This document shows, one piece after another, positions 35,803 through 46,789 of a DNA stretch of 64,000 nucleotides. Position 1 is the stretch's first letter, and each line of letters opens with the position of its first letter. The notes below the pieces were generated by a model, which saw only the letters and a list, made by a program, of their open reading frames with translations, was not told the origin of the DNA and ran no database searches. The position numbers and the translations under genes are program-made. Origin of the DNA: Vermamoeba vermiformis (lineage: Eukaryota > Tubulinea > Echinamoebida); NCBI GenBank assembly GCA_045837725.1, contig JBEWZL010000077.1, positions 713,474 through 777,473 on the forward strand. Reading direction: 5' to 3'.

Positions 35803-37508
35803 TGTACCTATATTAGAAAAAGAAATAATTATTTAATTAACTAGATCAGCTCACTGGAGATTTTTATACGGTATAAAAATCGATTTTCTAAATAAAGGAC
35901 TCGGCAAATATTTCTAAAATTATATTATATATTCATTATATATATTTTAATATTGTTGTTGGATTTGATTTCGAGCTAGATTTGATTGATCTGCGCGCCA
36001 TATTTTGTTGGTTTATAGTGGAATTGTAACGTACGTTATGAAATTATATACGATCGTCCTGTATGTAGCAAAAATAATGAGCTGTTGCTTCTAATTGCGG
36101 GATCTGGACGAAAAAAATCTGTCGGATAGACACCCACCACGAAGTCGAAAACCGCCCCCGCCAACGGGCACACAGAAAAAGGAAGAAAAAGAGCAAGCGG
36201 AGCGGGGACTCACTGGCTCCAGTATTGAAAGATCGTGCACAATTGTTCGTAACCAAACGGCTTTGTATGTGCTCTCTTACTGATTGTTCTAATTATAGTG
36301 TAATTGAGGAATGTTTCATATGGTCAAGCTATAATTAAGAAAGAGAAGGTAGGTTTATCGACAGTTTATGTGGAATGGGAAGAGGAAATATTTTTAATAT
36401 TTTATTTAAAATAATAATTTATTAATATTCATTTTTTGACTGGGAAAAAAAATAAATGGCGGATGAGATCCTGAATTCTTCCTTTGCCAGAAACCAAATA
36501 AGTAGTCAAAGTGTTATTTAAAAGTGGATTTCTTGTATTGATTGACTTTGCCTAAAATTTTGTGAGTTAACTTATTGCCAATCCTAGGCCAAGCGCTTTA
36601 CTGCAACATATCCTCGTCAAGCTTTTTAATATGTTAGACGGATTTATGTGCAGAATGAAATATATGTTCTCATCAAGAAACGTATTTTTTTTGTAAGTTG
36701 TACTGTAACAGCTGTATGAATCATTATGAAGGACAAAATTAAATGTATATAAGATGAAAAGCCTTTGTAAAGATGGCCGTTTCGTTCTGCTCGCCCGCTA
36801 TTCTGGCTATCATGCTTTCCATTGGCCTGAAAGAGCTAGATAAAAGTTAAAATTGAAGATAGAATTTGAAGTAGGGCGCTCGGCGGAAGTATTTTATTTC
36901 TTCTCATCCTATCCCCTTGTGATATCTCCAGTTGGAAGGACAAAAAAAATCCTCTTCAGCCCCTATGATTAATTTGTAATTACCAGTCTGTATATAATAT
37001 TTTTTGGGTTGGTTTTTTTTGCTAATTTTTCTCATATTTAAGGTTTATTTTTTTTTGATTTTGAGGTGGGAGGATTTCGTTGCTTTTCTGGTATCCGCAA
37101 TTGTAGTGGATAGAATTAGGAACTCCCATAAATTTTTTGTACGTTCGTTCAGGATAAAATATTTGATTAATACTTGACGAAATTTTGTAATCCTGAAAAC
37201 CCACAACCTCTGCCCTCCCAGGGTGGGAATCTGCCGTTTTAGGTAGGGAAACCCAGATTTAAATTTAGAAAAGGCGGACGAGGAGAGGGCGGGGCTGAGA
37301 AACCCGGCTTATAGTCGCCCGAGGAGGACTGTGTGAGGGAGGGAGGGCCCCGGAAGTGTCCGTCCTACCCGAAAAGTCGGTAGGAAAAAAAATACCAGGT
37401 AAAATTTACCTTACCCGGGAGTCGAACGACTATCATCTGTCGCAAAAGTCCTGTCCCTTTTCCAAGCCGAAAAAGTCAGTTTTTTCAAATTTATACTAAC
37501 ACGACAAC
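35803..37508. other. 1.7-kb intergenic region
   Basis: A divergent promoter region between MFSD1 and ABRACL. No protein gene is supported. A 25-codon hydrophobic open frame at 36773 (MAVSFCSPAILAIML start) has nothing else in its favour. The right part contains a GC-rich island, listed separately. Confidence 0.5.
37200..37440. other. GC-rich island upstream of ABRACL
   Basis: About 240 bp that is far more GC-rich than its AT-rich surroundings. It has several G-runs (GGGAGGGAGGGCCCCGG) and short self-complementary stretches (AGTCGTTCGACT). It could be a promoter island or an uncharacterised structured RNA. It does not fold into a tRNA by eye. Confidence 0.4.
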
Positions 37509-38129
37509 ATGTCTTACGACGCTAATCACGACGTTGCTATTTTAGTTGAGCACTTCAAGCGCATTGCTGCCAAGCAGCCTGATGGCTCTTACAAATGCAC
37601 TTTCAAGGACGTTTTCAAGGACGAACAATTGGAGCAATTGTTGGAATCCTTGGTACGTATTATTTTAGCATTAAATTTTGCAGTAATGAGCTACAATAAA
37701 TTACAAAAAGATTTTTTTTCAATTTGTCGTTTTTGATCAAAAAATATCTGTGGTTGTCAGAGCTTTATAAATATAAAGCCGCGATATTGCTCAAATAATT
37801 ATTTAAAATAATATTAGACGTGGGATCAAATTTTATCTAATTTACTAACTCAATTTTCGAACAACGAAATCTGCACGCGCATCTAATTTGCAGCGATAAA
37901 TCCCTTGATAAAATAATATAGATATTTTGCAATGGCATAATTAGGTTAGCTTATTTGCACCAATGTTTAGTATTTTATCGATGATCTCGAACTAACGGAA
38001 TTTTTCCTGCGCATCTAGGTTGGTACCATGAAGGCCGCGAAGAAGAAGGGTCTGTTGAACTTCAAGGGTGAAATGTTGTTGCAAGGTGCTCACGATAACG
38101 TTGAGATTACTATGCCTGCTGGCGTTTAA
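37509..38129 (+). CDS. ABRACL: costars family protein ABRACL
   Basis: Two exons (37509-37652, 38019-38129) encode 84 aa, the usual size of the family (about 82). Matches run the length of the protein: an HDVAILVEHFKRI helix, YKCTFKDVFKDEQLEQLLESL, VGTMKAAKKKGLLNFKGEML, and LQGAHDNVEI at the end. Costars proteins are cytosolic regulators of actin dynamics and cell motility in Dictyostelium and animals. The 366-nt intron is long for this window. Confidence 0.95.
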
Positions 38130-38449
38130 ATTTCTACTACAAGAAGAAAGTAGATGCCGCTCTGGCTCAAAGCAAACAACTTTGTAATTCTTAGCTTATA
38201 AACGCAATAATAATATACTACTTAAACATGTTCTATCAATAACAATCGAATGCTTATCTTCCTCAGGAGTCAAAATTTCCTTCTCGATCGGACAACGAAT
38301 CCGAATTTAAGCTTAGCTGGTTGCCAGTAACTAGAAAAATTAGTTAATATCTTACAATATGGTGTATAATCTCGGGTCAAAAATAACAATATTGAAGATG
38401 TATTGAACAAGGTGTTTGACAATTCAATTTACATTTCAGTAATTCACAA

Positions 38450-41011
38450 ATGACCACCGTGCAATATTCAACACAAAGTAAAGAAGCGATTGAATTCGTG
38501 GAAAAAGCGATTTTAGAGGCAAGCAGAACCATTCATATTTATAGGGAGATGTTTTGAAGTGTTATCAAGTTGGATCTATTCAGAAAATTTTTAAAATGTA
38601 GATTTATGGTTTATTATTAAGCATATGTAATTGTTTACGATATGCACCATATTAACGTAATTTCTAAAATTTAGATTCTTGCATGGAGCGGAGATCCAAT
38701 TGCCACAGTTGAATTCAGCGATTGCAGCTGACGAAAAATTCGGTAAATATTAATTATAGCAAAATTATCAATTTTATTATTATTAATAGGTCGAGGTAGG
38801 CTTTCCTTACTTGATCCAAGCCTCGCTGGATATTTTGAGCACTGGTGTTCGTGGCGACGATCAAAAATTAAATTTATTGTTGAAAAATGCTAGTAAGTAT
38901 TTAGTTATGTATTACCGTAGTATTACAATACAATTAACAACAGATCCATAAATATTTTTTATGGATGTCATAATAAGTTCATTTTTTTCGATATTTTACG
39001 GAGCTTACTTGCGTCTGCCATTACTTTAATTAATATATTTATTAAGGCGATAGATTATTACACGCAAATTCACGTGAAAAACAGCACTTTGAAGCGTTGA
39101 AATTGTCGAATGATGGGCGATTTGAACCAGCACTCGAGATCTGGAGCAAATTAATTGCTGAACAGCCCTGGGATGTATTGGCACTCAAATATTATAGCGA
39201 TGCGTACGTATAATACGAACGTTATATTATTTTTCGTCGCGTGAATAGCATTGGATCCAGTTTAGTTTTTGCGAAGTTTAATTATCACCGGTTCTCCATA
39301 CTAATGTTTAATTACGATGTAATTACAATTGAATTTGGACTAATATTTCTATATTAGGCTATTCTACATTGGTCGTGTTAATGATTTGAAAGTTTTGTGT
39401 GAAAAATATCTCGACGAGTGGAACAAACACAAAGAGCATCCACATTACGGGTACGTATAATATATACACATATATTATAGTATTATATTATTGGCGTTTC
39501 AAAAGTGCGACAAAAAATGAAGTGGATCCAGAAATATTAAAATTTTGTGACACGTGCCATTTGAGCTTTCCGTGGCTCTTTCCTAATTTAGTAATATACC
39601 TAATATTCCGCAGGTACATCATGGGCATCGCCTCCTTTGGCTACGAAGAGTTTGGACTGTACGACGAAGCGGCCAGGCTGGCCACGATAGGTCTCGAGTG
39701 CAACCCTCGCGATGGTTGGTCAGCTCACACCCGCGCACACGTGTACGAAATGGAAAATCACGCGAGAGAAGGCATTGAATTCATGATGGCACGTGTCAAT
39801 GATTGGACGGTAGGTCAAACTTTTCAACACCTGTTCATCCGCCCGTTGAAATTTCATCGTGAAAATTTAACCTAACGAGGCTTAGTTGATACTTCGCTTG
39901 TAAATTTGCAGATCTAATCTTTGCAATAATTTCGTGATTGATAATATTAATTTGCTCGTATTCAGCACGCGGTGTACTTGGCGTGTCATAATTTTTGGCA
40001 CGTGGCTCTTTATCACATCGAATACGCTGAATACGAAGATGCATTGAGTACGTAACAGAGTAGTAGAGCAATATTTCCTTATTTAGTAAACTGCCTAACA
40101 TCGGTTCATGAACAGGATTGGCGGACACTGAAGTGTTGCGACGAGCTTGCAGTTCAGGCGCGTTATTAGACATGGTCGATGCGTCATCGATATTGCTCAG
40201 ATTGGAATTTCAAGGTGAAATTTCATCGTTTGTGAATGAAAGAGGTCTGCGAATCCAATTCTCATCGAATTAATTTTTAGGAATTAACGTTGGTGTTGAG
40301 CGATGGCAAAAAGTTTATCAAACTTGGGAGCCACATTTGCACGACCATATTTTGTCGTTTAACGATGCACACTTGATGATGGCCTTATTAGGTAATCATT
40401 GCCAAATATGGAAAGTCCGTACAATTTCCCACTAATCATTTCTAAAGGCTCCAAGCAGCCCGAAGAAAAAATCAACAAATTTATATCGTCTTTAGAAAAA
40501 TACGTTAATACCAAATTAGGAAATGAAAAAACGACAAACCAGAGGTCAGTTTAAAAAACATGTGATCGATGTCAAACAACTAAATTTTTCCTTTTTTAGA
40601 ATGTCCGAAGAAGTTGGTTTGCCACTCGTTAAAGCAATGCACGCTTATTCTAAGGCTGATTATAAAACAGCCGTTGATTTGTTGATGCCCATCAAAGACA
40701 AATTCATTCATATTGGAGGCAGTAATGCTCAACGAGGTAAGATTCAATACTTAAACTTTTTTTTTACACCTCAAAAACAAATACTTTTGAAGGGACTATA
40801 TTTTTGAAAAATTTTATTATAGATTGGCCTTAAAAGCTGTTCTAACAGATAATTATTTTTAGACGTGTTTTTACAACTGACTATTATGAGTGCTATCAAA
40901 GCCAAAGACATCAAATCAGCAACAATGTTGATCAATGAGAGACTGGCTGCAAAGCCAAAGAGTCCTTTGAATGCTCGATTGAATGCACTTATTCAACAGT
41001 TGCATAGTTAA
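38450..41011 (+). CDS. TTC38: tetratricopeptide repeat protein 38 (TTC38), with frame break
   Basis: Strong collinear match to TTC38: ALKYYSDAYFYIG, YGYIMGIASFGYEEFGLYDE, DGWSAHTRAHVYEM, ACHNFWHVALYHIE, LSFNDAHLMMALLG, GLPLVKAMHAYSKA and GGSNAQRDVFLQL, ending QQLHS. The role of the family is unclear (a cytosolic TPR-fold protein). The first intron starts with GC (exon 38450-38518, then GCAAGC). In the second exon (38675-38742) the family-like sequence runs LAWSGDPIATVE in one frame and SAIAADEKFG in the next, so one extra base near GAATTC (38711-38716) breaks the frame. Everything downstream splices in phase. Confidence 0.85.
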
Positions 41012-41369
41012 AAGTGGTTTGTGCATTAGCGGAACAATATGAATCAAACAATTTATTAATCACTATTTGTGATTCTACACATGCCATTCAGCAATTCATC
41101 ACATATTGCTTATTGCTTACTTTTGTTATGCCACTCTAGAATAACAAACTGGCCAAAGAATAGGGCACACCAGTTGAGAAAACAGCCAACTTTGAATTGC
41201 ACACAAAAGTGGAGTATTGTGTACGCACGTTATTAGGGAACACTAAGCAGCTCTCAGAAGACATTGTTTTGAAATTCCAAACCTGGCCAAAAGGTGTTGC
41301 ACTGAATTGTTCTATTCCTCGTCCTGCACCATTGAAATGGACCTGAAAATTAGATCATGTCAATTCCAG
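41012..41369 (+). other. convergent intergenic region with an orphan open frame
   Basis: Between the TTC38 stop and the stop of the minus-strand F-box gene, an open frame 41164-41346 (60 codons and TGA) looks protein-like: ELHTKVEYCVRTLLG, then VLKFQTWPKGVALN and SIPRPAPLKWT. It is preceded in frame by KLAKE and a TAG. No family was recognised. It may be a lost terminal exon, a pseudogene remnant or chance. Confidence 0.3.
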
Positions 41370-43892
41370 TCAATTGTTAAAGTTAATTTTGCCTGCATGC
41401 TTATAATAATGATAAAGTGATGAAAGTTGTTGGCTACATACTGGTTTTGGAATGGTCAATATGGACTTCATCATCCTCAAATCATACACACGTGACACAT
41501 CAGCAGTAGCTATCATGGTGTATTCATCAATGATGTCGACTTTGGCAAATCTGCGATTGTTTTGATCCAACTTGACCTCCCATTTTGAAGATGTCACTGT
41601 GTTCAAATCTTTGTCCATGATAATAATACTCTCTACATTGGTGAGGCCCACAAACAAATTATTGAATGGATTGAATTTGGCTGCCAAAATCCTTCCATGA
41701 TCTACATTTACAGGAACGGTTCGTTGATGAGCAATATCATACATCAAATCTGCCATAAAAGATATATAGTATTAGTTGCCTATATTGTGAATGAAACATG
41801 TATTACAGTACATACTTGAACTGATGAGGAATCTGTTATTGGACAAATTGAATAGGCACCTATCACCTTCAATTATACCAACATCAGCATACTTAATCTG
41901 TGTCAACTGATTGTTAATTCGATATCCAAAATGTTGATATTCACTGATAAGTAATGATGGCACTTCATAAGGACTTGAACTCAAAAATTCAACTTTTGTA
42001 GCTTCATCATTCAATTTGAAAATTTTCTGTGATCCATCTCCTAGATTCCACAATCGAAGTTTTTTGCCTTGTGTGCTGGCCAACCAGTACTCATCAATCA
42101 TTCTTGGATGAAGTTGTACAGGTGAAGGTGGTGTGCGAAGTTTTTTCACAATAGCTTTGCCGTGCTTCCAATTAACGCCAGATCTGTACAGAAAAATTAT
42201 CAATTAACATACTGTAAGTGCATAAATGACAATGTCATCAAAAAACATACTTGATTCTTGGAGCAACTTTCTCATGCCAAGTCTTTTTTGTATCAGCTTC
42301 TAATTGACGGTACAACATTGGTGAATCAACTTTGACCATTTGTAGCCAATGATAATCTGTTAACATAGCATTCAATGCTTTTGAGGCTGAAAATAATCTG
42401 GCTTGATCTTCAGAGCCTAAATGTGCTGTAACCATTTCTAATAATTCTGCTGGCAGTGCTGCAATGTCAAACTGAGTGTTGCCCAAGAAAAACTTCAATT
42501 GCATTTTCTCCATTCGTTTTGCCAAATAATCTAGCATACAATACAACGTTAGAAATGCAAACATAGTGTCCATAATCATGTTAGAACCTTCTTCAGATAC
42601 AGGTTTGCCATCAAACATAAAAGATTTTAGCACTTTTTCTGGGATACCAGTGTACTTCAATTCAGATAATAATTCAGGTTTGGATTTAAGTAACTCTTTG
42701 ATGGCCATAACAAAGTCTAAATTATACATGATAAGATTAGTATCAATCTTGAATTCAGCAAATTGTATTTTTTTACATACTCAAAGAATTGTGCAACTTT
42801 GTTGGTTCTGTCATTTTGAATTGTGTAGCAACCAGTTTTCCACCCAACATTCTGAGTAACCAATGAGTTTTGTGTTTAAAGTAACTAGTTCCTTACCTAT
42901 CACCTAACATCTTAACAAGCTGTGGTACACCAAAATACTGCATCAACCTTTCAGCATATCCTCCTAGCACAATAAGAGCGTTCTGATCCTTGATTTTCAC
43001 TACAAAATAACGTTAGAATAACATTATTATCGAATGAAATATTTTTCAGCACATCCTTTTTTCATTTGGATGGCCCCAATAATAATATGTAATTTCCGAT
43101 TTCTTATAAAAATTAGATAAATTAGTTTACGTACGGTTTTCAATGCCCGGGGCTTGAACTAAATATTTCAAGCACTCTTTGCGCTCGACAACGCAAACTT
43201 CGATTGGTGACTTGTGATCAGGACCAGAAGGCTCTATTGTTAACACATTCTTTTTCAACATGTGTTCTAAGAGATGCGATCTCGAAGACCTGTTTAGAGT
43301 AGCTGATTCTACGATTGCGAGCGTTAGCATTTCGCCCTTGGAATTTCTCTCGAATGGGTCTGCGCCAAGTTTTAACAACGTAAAAAATATTTTGGGGTGT
43401 TCAAATGCACGGAATATGGATATTTTTCCGGTTTTGTAGAGATGCAGAATAGATTCGTTACGCGCTTTTTCGTTCTTTTTCTTTCTTCGAGCAATATCCT
43501 CCGCTAAATAAAAAATTAACCTTAACAATACTAAAAATAGGAACGTACCGAAATATTTCTCCCAAGTAAAAAACTTGGAAGTTCTAGCTGCATGACAGTC
43601 CAACACATCTCGTTTCAAAATGTCCTTCCAGACTGTATCGCGATCTTCTTTCTTCGCGAGTAACGTGATAGTATTTGCAATTAATCTAGCACCCTCTAAT
43701 TTGTCAATTTTAATAGCCTGCGTTAGAAAAAAGCAAAATCAGAAAATTGGTCTTGATCGGATCTTGGCTTACCGAATGCAATGAATCATGCAATAAAATA
43801 ATATTTGGGGCATTGGGCATAACGATATTGAATTTTTCTCGCAGAGCAGATACAGAATTGCAATTTATCAATTTCACTATGTTTGGATCCAT
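41370..43892 (-). CDS. ankyrin / F-box / WD40-like protein
   Basis: About nine exons from MDPNIVKLINCNS (ATG 43892) to GKINFNN. The N-terminal half has ankyrin-like repeats (FFTLLKLGADPFERNSKG and KSPIEVCVVERKECLKYLV). Then FDIAALPAELLEMVTAHLG and the following helices form an F-box. The C-terminal half has WD40/propeller-like repeats (YWLASTQGKKLRLWNLGDG, AAKFNPFNNLFVGLT, YTMIATADVSRVYDLRM). It is probably a substrate receptor of an SCF ubiquitin ligase: the F-box binds SKP1 and the propeller the substrate. Ankyrin repeats on the same chain are unusual for F-box/WD proteins. Confidence 0.75.
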
Positions 43893-44280
43893 TCTAAAGT
43901 TTGAAACAGGCTTAATTAATATATAAATTAATTAATGTATCATTTATTTTAAAATTATTGTAGGCAATTCCACCCGTTTTTTAGTAAAGGCAGATTTAAA
44001 AGTAGGAGTTTGACGTTTACATAGCAATTAACTTACATTAACTTACTTCTATATTATAATATTATAGTATTGTTAAATCATAAATATGCGCTTTGTTGCG
44101 CTCTTGGGGTTGGCGAACAAAAATAACCAAATTTTCAGTGGTTGTTACTTCTGTACCAAAACGGCTACTCATTGAATGAATTATTATTTAGTAGAATATT
44201 ATACATCATACGATTAGCGCTAAATATTACTTGAGCGCAATCGATATTACACAAGATGATGTTCATCTTAACGAAGCAGC
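43893..44280. other. intergenic spacer
   Basis: AT-rich spacer between two minus-strand genes. No exon, RNA gene or clear repeat was seen. It should contain the promoter of the ankyrin/F-box gene. Confidence 0.5.
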
Positions 44281-46310
44281 TTAGTGCGAGGCCATAACAG
44301 CTTGACGAACGGATCTGTCGAACTGTTCTCGGTAATAAACAGCGTTATCTCGTTCAAATCGCTCAAGGTACTTAGATGATTCCAAAAACTCAACGGCAGC
44401 CTAATAGAAATAGCAGATCGAGTTAGATTAACTTAAATCCATTATTAAACCAATAAATAATAAGCTTTACCTTAATTTCGTTCTCTTCTGTAGTTGCCAA
44501 GAACAAGCGCACTTGATCCAACGTCTGAAAAAAAGGTCACGAACGTTTTTGGAATGCATGTAAGCTTACAAAGGCAGGTGCAAGCGAGCGAATATATTTG
44601 GCAAAAGCATCTTCAGAGGCCGTATTTCTATAAGGACGGGCCTTAAAAACTTCGAGAACATTGCGTTGGATGTGGCTCAGTTCGCTGAACTCGATTTGAG
44701 GAGCTTCATATGACGAATTGACTGAGATACCTATCGGACATTATAAGTACACTGTTACGGTAATATTGATAATACTTACTTCGCACTGAGTCACTCTCAG
44801 ATGAGGCTTCGGAATTGTAATGAACGGATTCGTTGACGACTTCATGAACGCTGCGGTTGTGCACATCTTCGACGACCCTTTCTTCTTCGTGCATGCTTCT
44901 GTTAACAATTTCAGCGGCATTCTCATCACCACAAATTTCAGCGCGGATGCGATCCTCTTCAGTGCATTCTTCGTACTCAGCAGCGATGGCAGCTTGATCT
45001 GCGGCAATAGCATTGACCTGCTGACTAACAGAGCTGTTGATAGCATCAAAGTCTGGGTCAGGATCAACAGTAGTGTTGTGCGACAGAGTGCGTGGATCTT
45101 CAGCGATCGAGGAGTTCAGTGACGCAACTGTATCGTTAGCAGAGGGTCCTGTAGGAGTCACGGGCACATCTACTCTTTGAGCATCAATATTGAAACGGCT
45201 AGGCGAATTAGTAAGTGAAGATCGTCGTGACGAGTGACCCTTAAGATCCACATCTGCGGCGAGGGCAGAAAAGCTAGAAATTGCAACAGTATGTGATGCA
45301 CCGCGAGGCAACAGAGGCGTGGTCAATGGAGGCGATGAAATAAGCTTAGGAGGTGTATCTAAGCTCAACGAAACATTCGAAATGTTGTTATGGCTGCAGA
45401 TTCGTTAGGATCCCGAAACAAGCAAGCAGTTAATGTAGCGACTTACTGTCCGTATTTAACATCCATAGGAGTCTTCAATAACGTAGTCTTGATAGGGCTA
45501 GCCAACAAATTGTCAATGCTTGGTGGCGTAGCGGGGATAGAAAGATCTGTCACGGGCACCAAGGGAGGCAATGAAGATGAAGACGAAGCCATCGAGGAAG
45601 TGGAGGTAGTGCTATAAGGGGACGAGACTACAAATGTTAAATTAGTAAATTGAAGCAGGTTGCGGTCCGAAAAGGAAGGTTGTTTTGTCAAATAATAGCA
45701 AACAGCACAATTTTATAGCATATTTGAGCAATTCTGCTAATTACTCGTGGTACTAGCGTTATATTATCACGTACCTGTGGTTTTGAAACGAGGAGCAACA
45801 ACCGATCGGCTCTTCATGTTCGGAAACAAAGGAGTCGTCAAAAGTGGGGAAGACATTGTTGGCGTAGGAGGTGAGGGTTGTACATTGTAATTAGGAAGCA
45901 CGCTCATGTGTTTGGCCTTGATGAGTGGCGTAGCAATTGGCGAAGAAAATTGAGGCGTAGATGGAGAATCGACAACTGAGCCTTTTCATAATTATAATTA
46001 ATTAACAACATATTTAATGCGCAAAAAATATGTGGAATAATTAATTTGAATTATGCTTACCCATGGAAGGAATGTTAAGATCGCTTGGCTTTAAAAAGGG
46101 AGTAGACATTGCTGGCGATACTATTTTGCTAATCGATGAAATTGATGAGTTTGCTTGGCTGGGAGTGGATTGATTGCTAATAATCTCGTCGTTGCGTGGA
46201 TGATCGAAAGATGCGTTGATGTCATTAGTTGAAGTCACATAATCGACGGAATCGTTCAACAACGATAAATTAGGTGTATCAGACATATCATTAACTAACG
46301 GTGAGTCCAT
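44281..46310 (-). CDS. SP/TP-motif protein with winged-helix-like C-terminus
   Basis: Spliced gene, ATG at 46310 (MDSPLVNDMSDTPN), ending QAVMASH. The first 250 or so residues are disordered and Ser/Thr/Pro-rich. They carry at least five copies of a short motif, SP-x2-3-T-P/T-L/F-hydrophobic: SPAMSTPFLKP, SPIATPLIKA, SPLLTTPLFP, SPIKTTLLKT and SPPLTTPLLP. An acidic helical segment follows. The last 110 residues (HIQRNVLEVFKARP, then LDQVRLFLATTEENEIKAAVEFL and KYLERFERDNAVYY) resemble the winged-helix C-terminus of RPA32. The SP/TP sites suggest CDK control and a nuclear, cell-cycle-linked role. The protein itself is not recognised. Confidence 0.7.
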
Positions 46311-46789
46311 TGTGTTGCTATGATTCAAAATAAATATTTTGAATAATTTGCGCGGGAGATTGGCAAAAAACGGTTAGGTTGCATTTCAGCGTCAAATTTT
46401 CCACTACGTCGTGCGAAACACCACGCTCGTATTGTTATTTTTACAACTTGAAGCTCATTTAAACGTAAGCTTCAAACCTACCGAATATTCTTTCGGGTTC
46501 CAATACCCCAGCCGCGACCAAGAACCAAAGTTGAAGATTGGGTTGCAGTACCAAGTGAGATTCTATTACACGAAGGGGCTTGTGGGGATACGTATCTTTT
46601 AACCCGTACCTGATAATAACTCATCAAAATTTCTTTTGGATTTCGATCGAGTTGCAAAAAAAATTAATGCCGTCGTTCGATTATGTTTAAAAATTCTTTT
46701 GCATATACCTCGTAGCATAGTGAAGGGATACGAATTTTAATTCAACACTAAATGCACAGAATAGATTTGTACAATATTTATTTGTTTAA
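46311..46789. other. divergent intergenic region
   Basis: A spacer between two divergent genes, holding both promoters. No coding exon is supported. A 63-codon open frame at 46411-46602 lacks any family feature. Confidence 0.5.

Noticed and set aside
37380-37440. tRNA-like T-arm (GTCGTTCGACTCCC) on the minus strand
   Set aside because: The loop is too short because AGTCG pairs with CGACT, and no acceptor or anticodon stem can be drawn.
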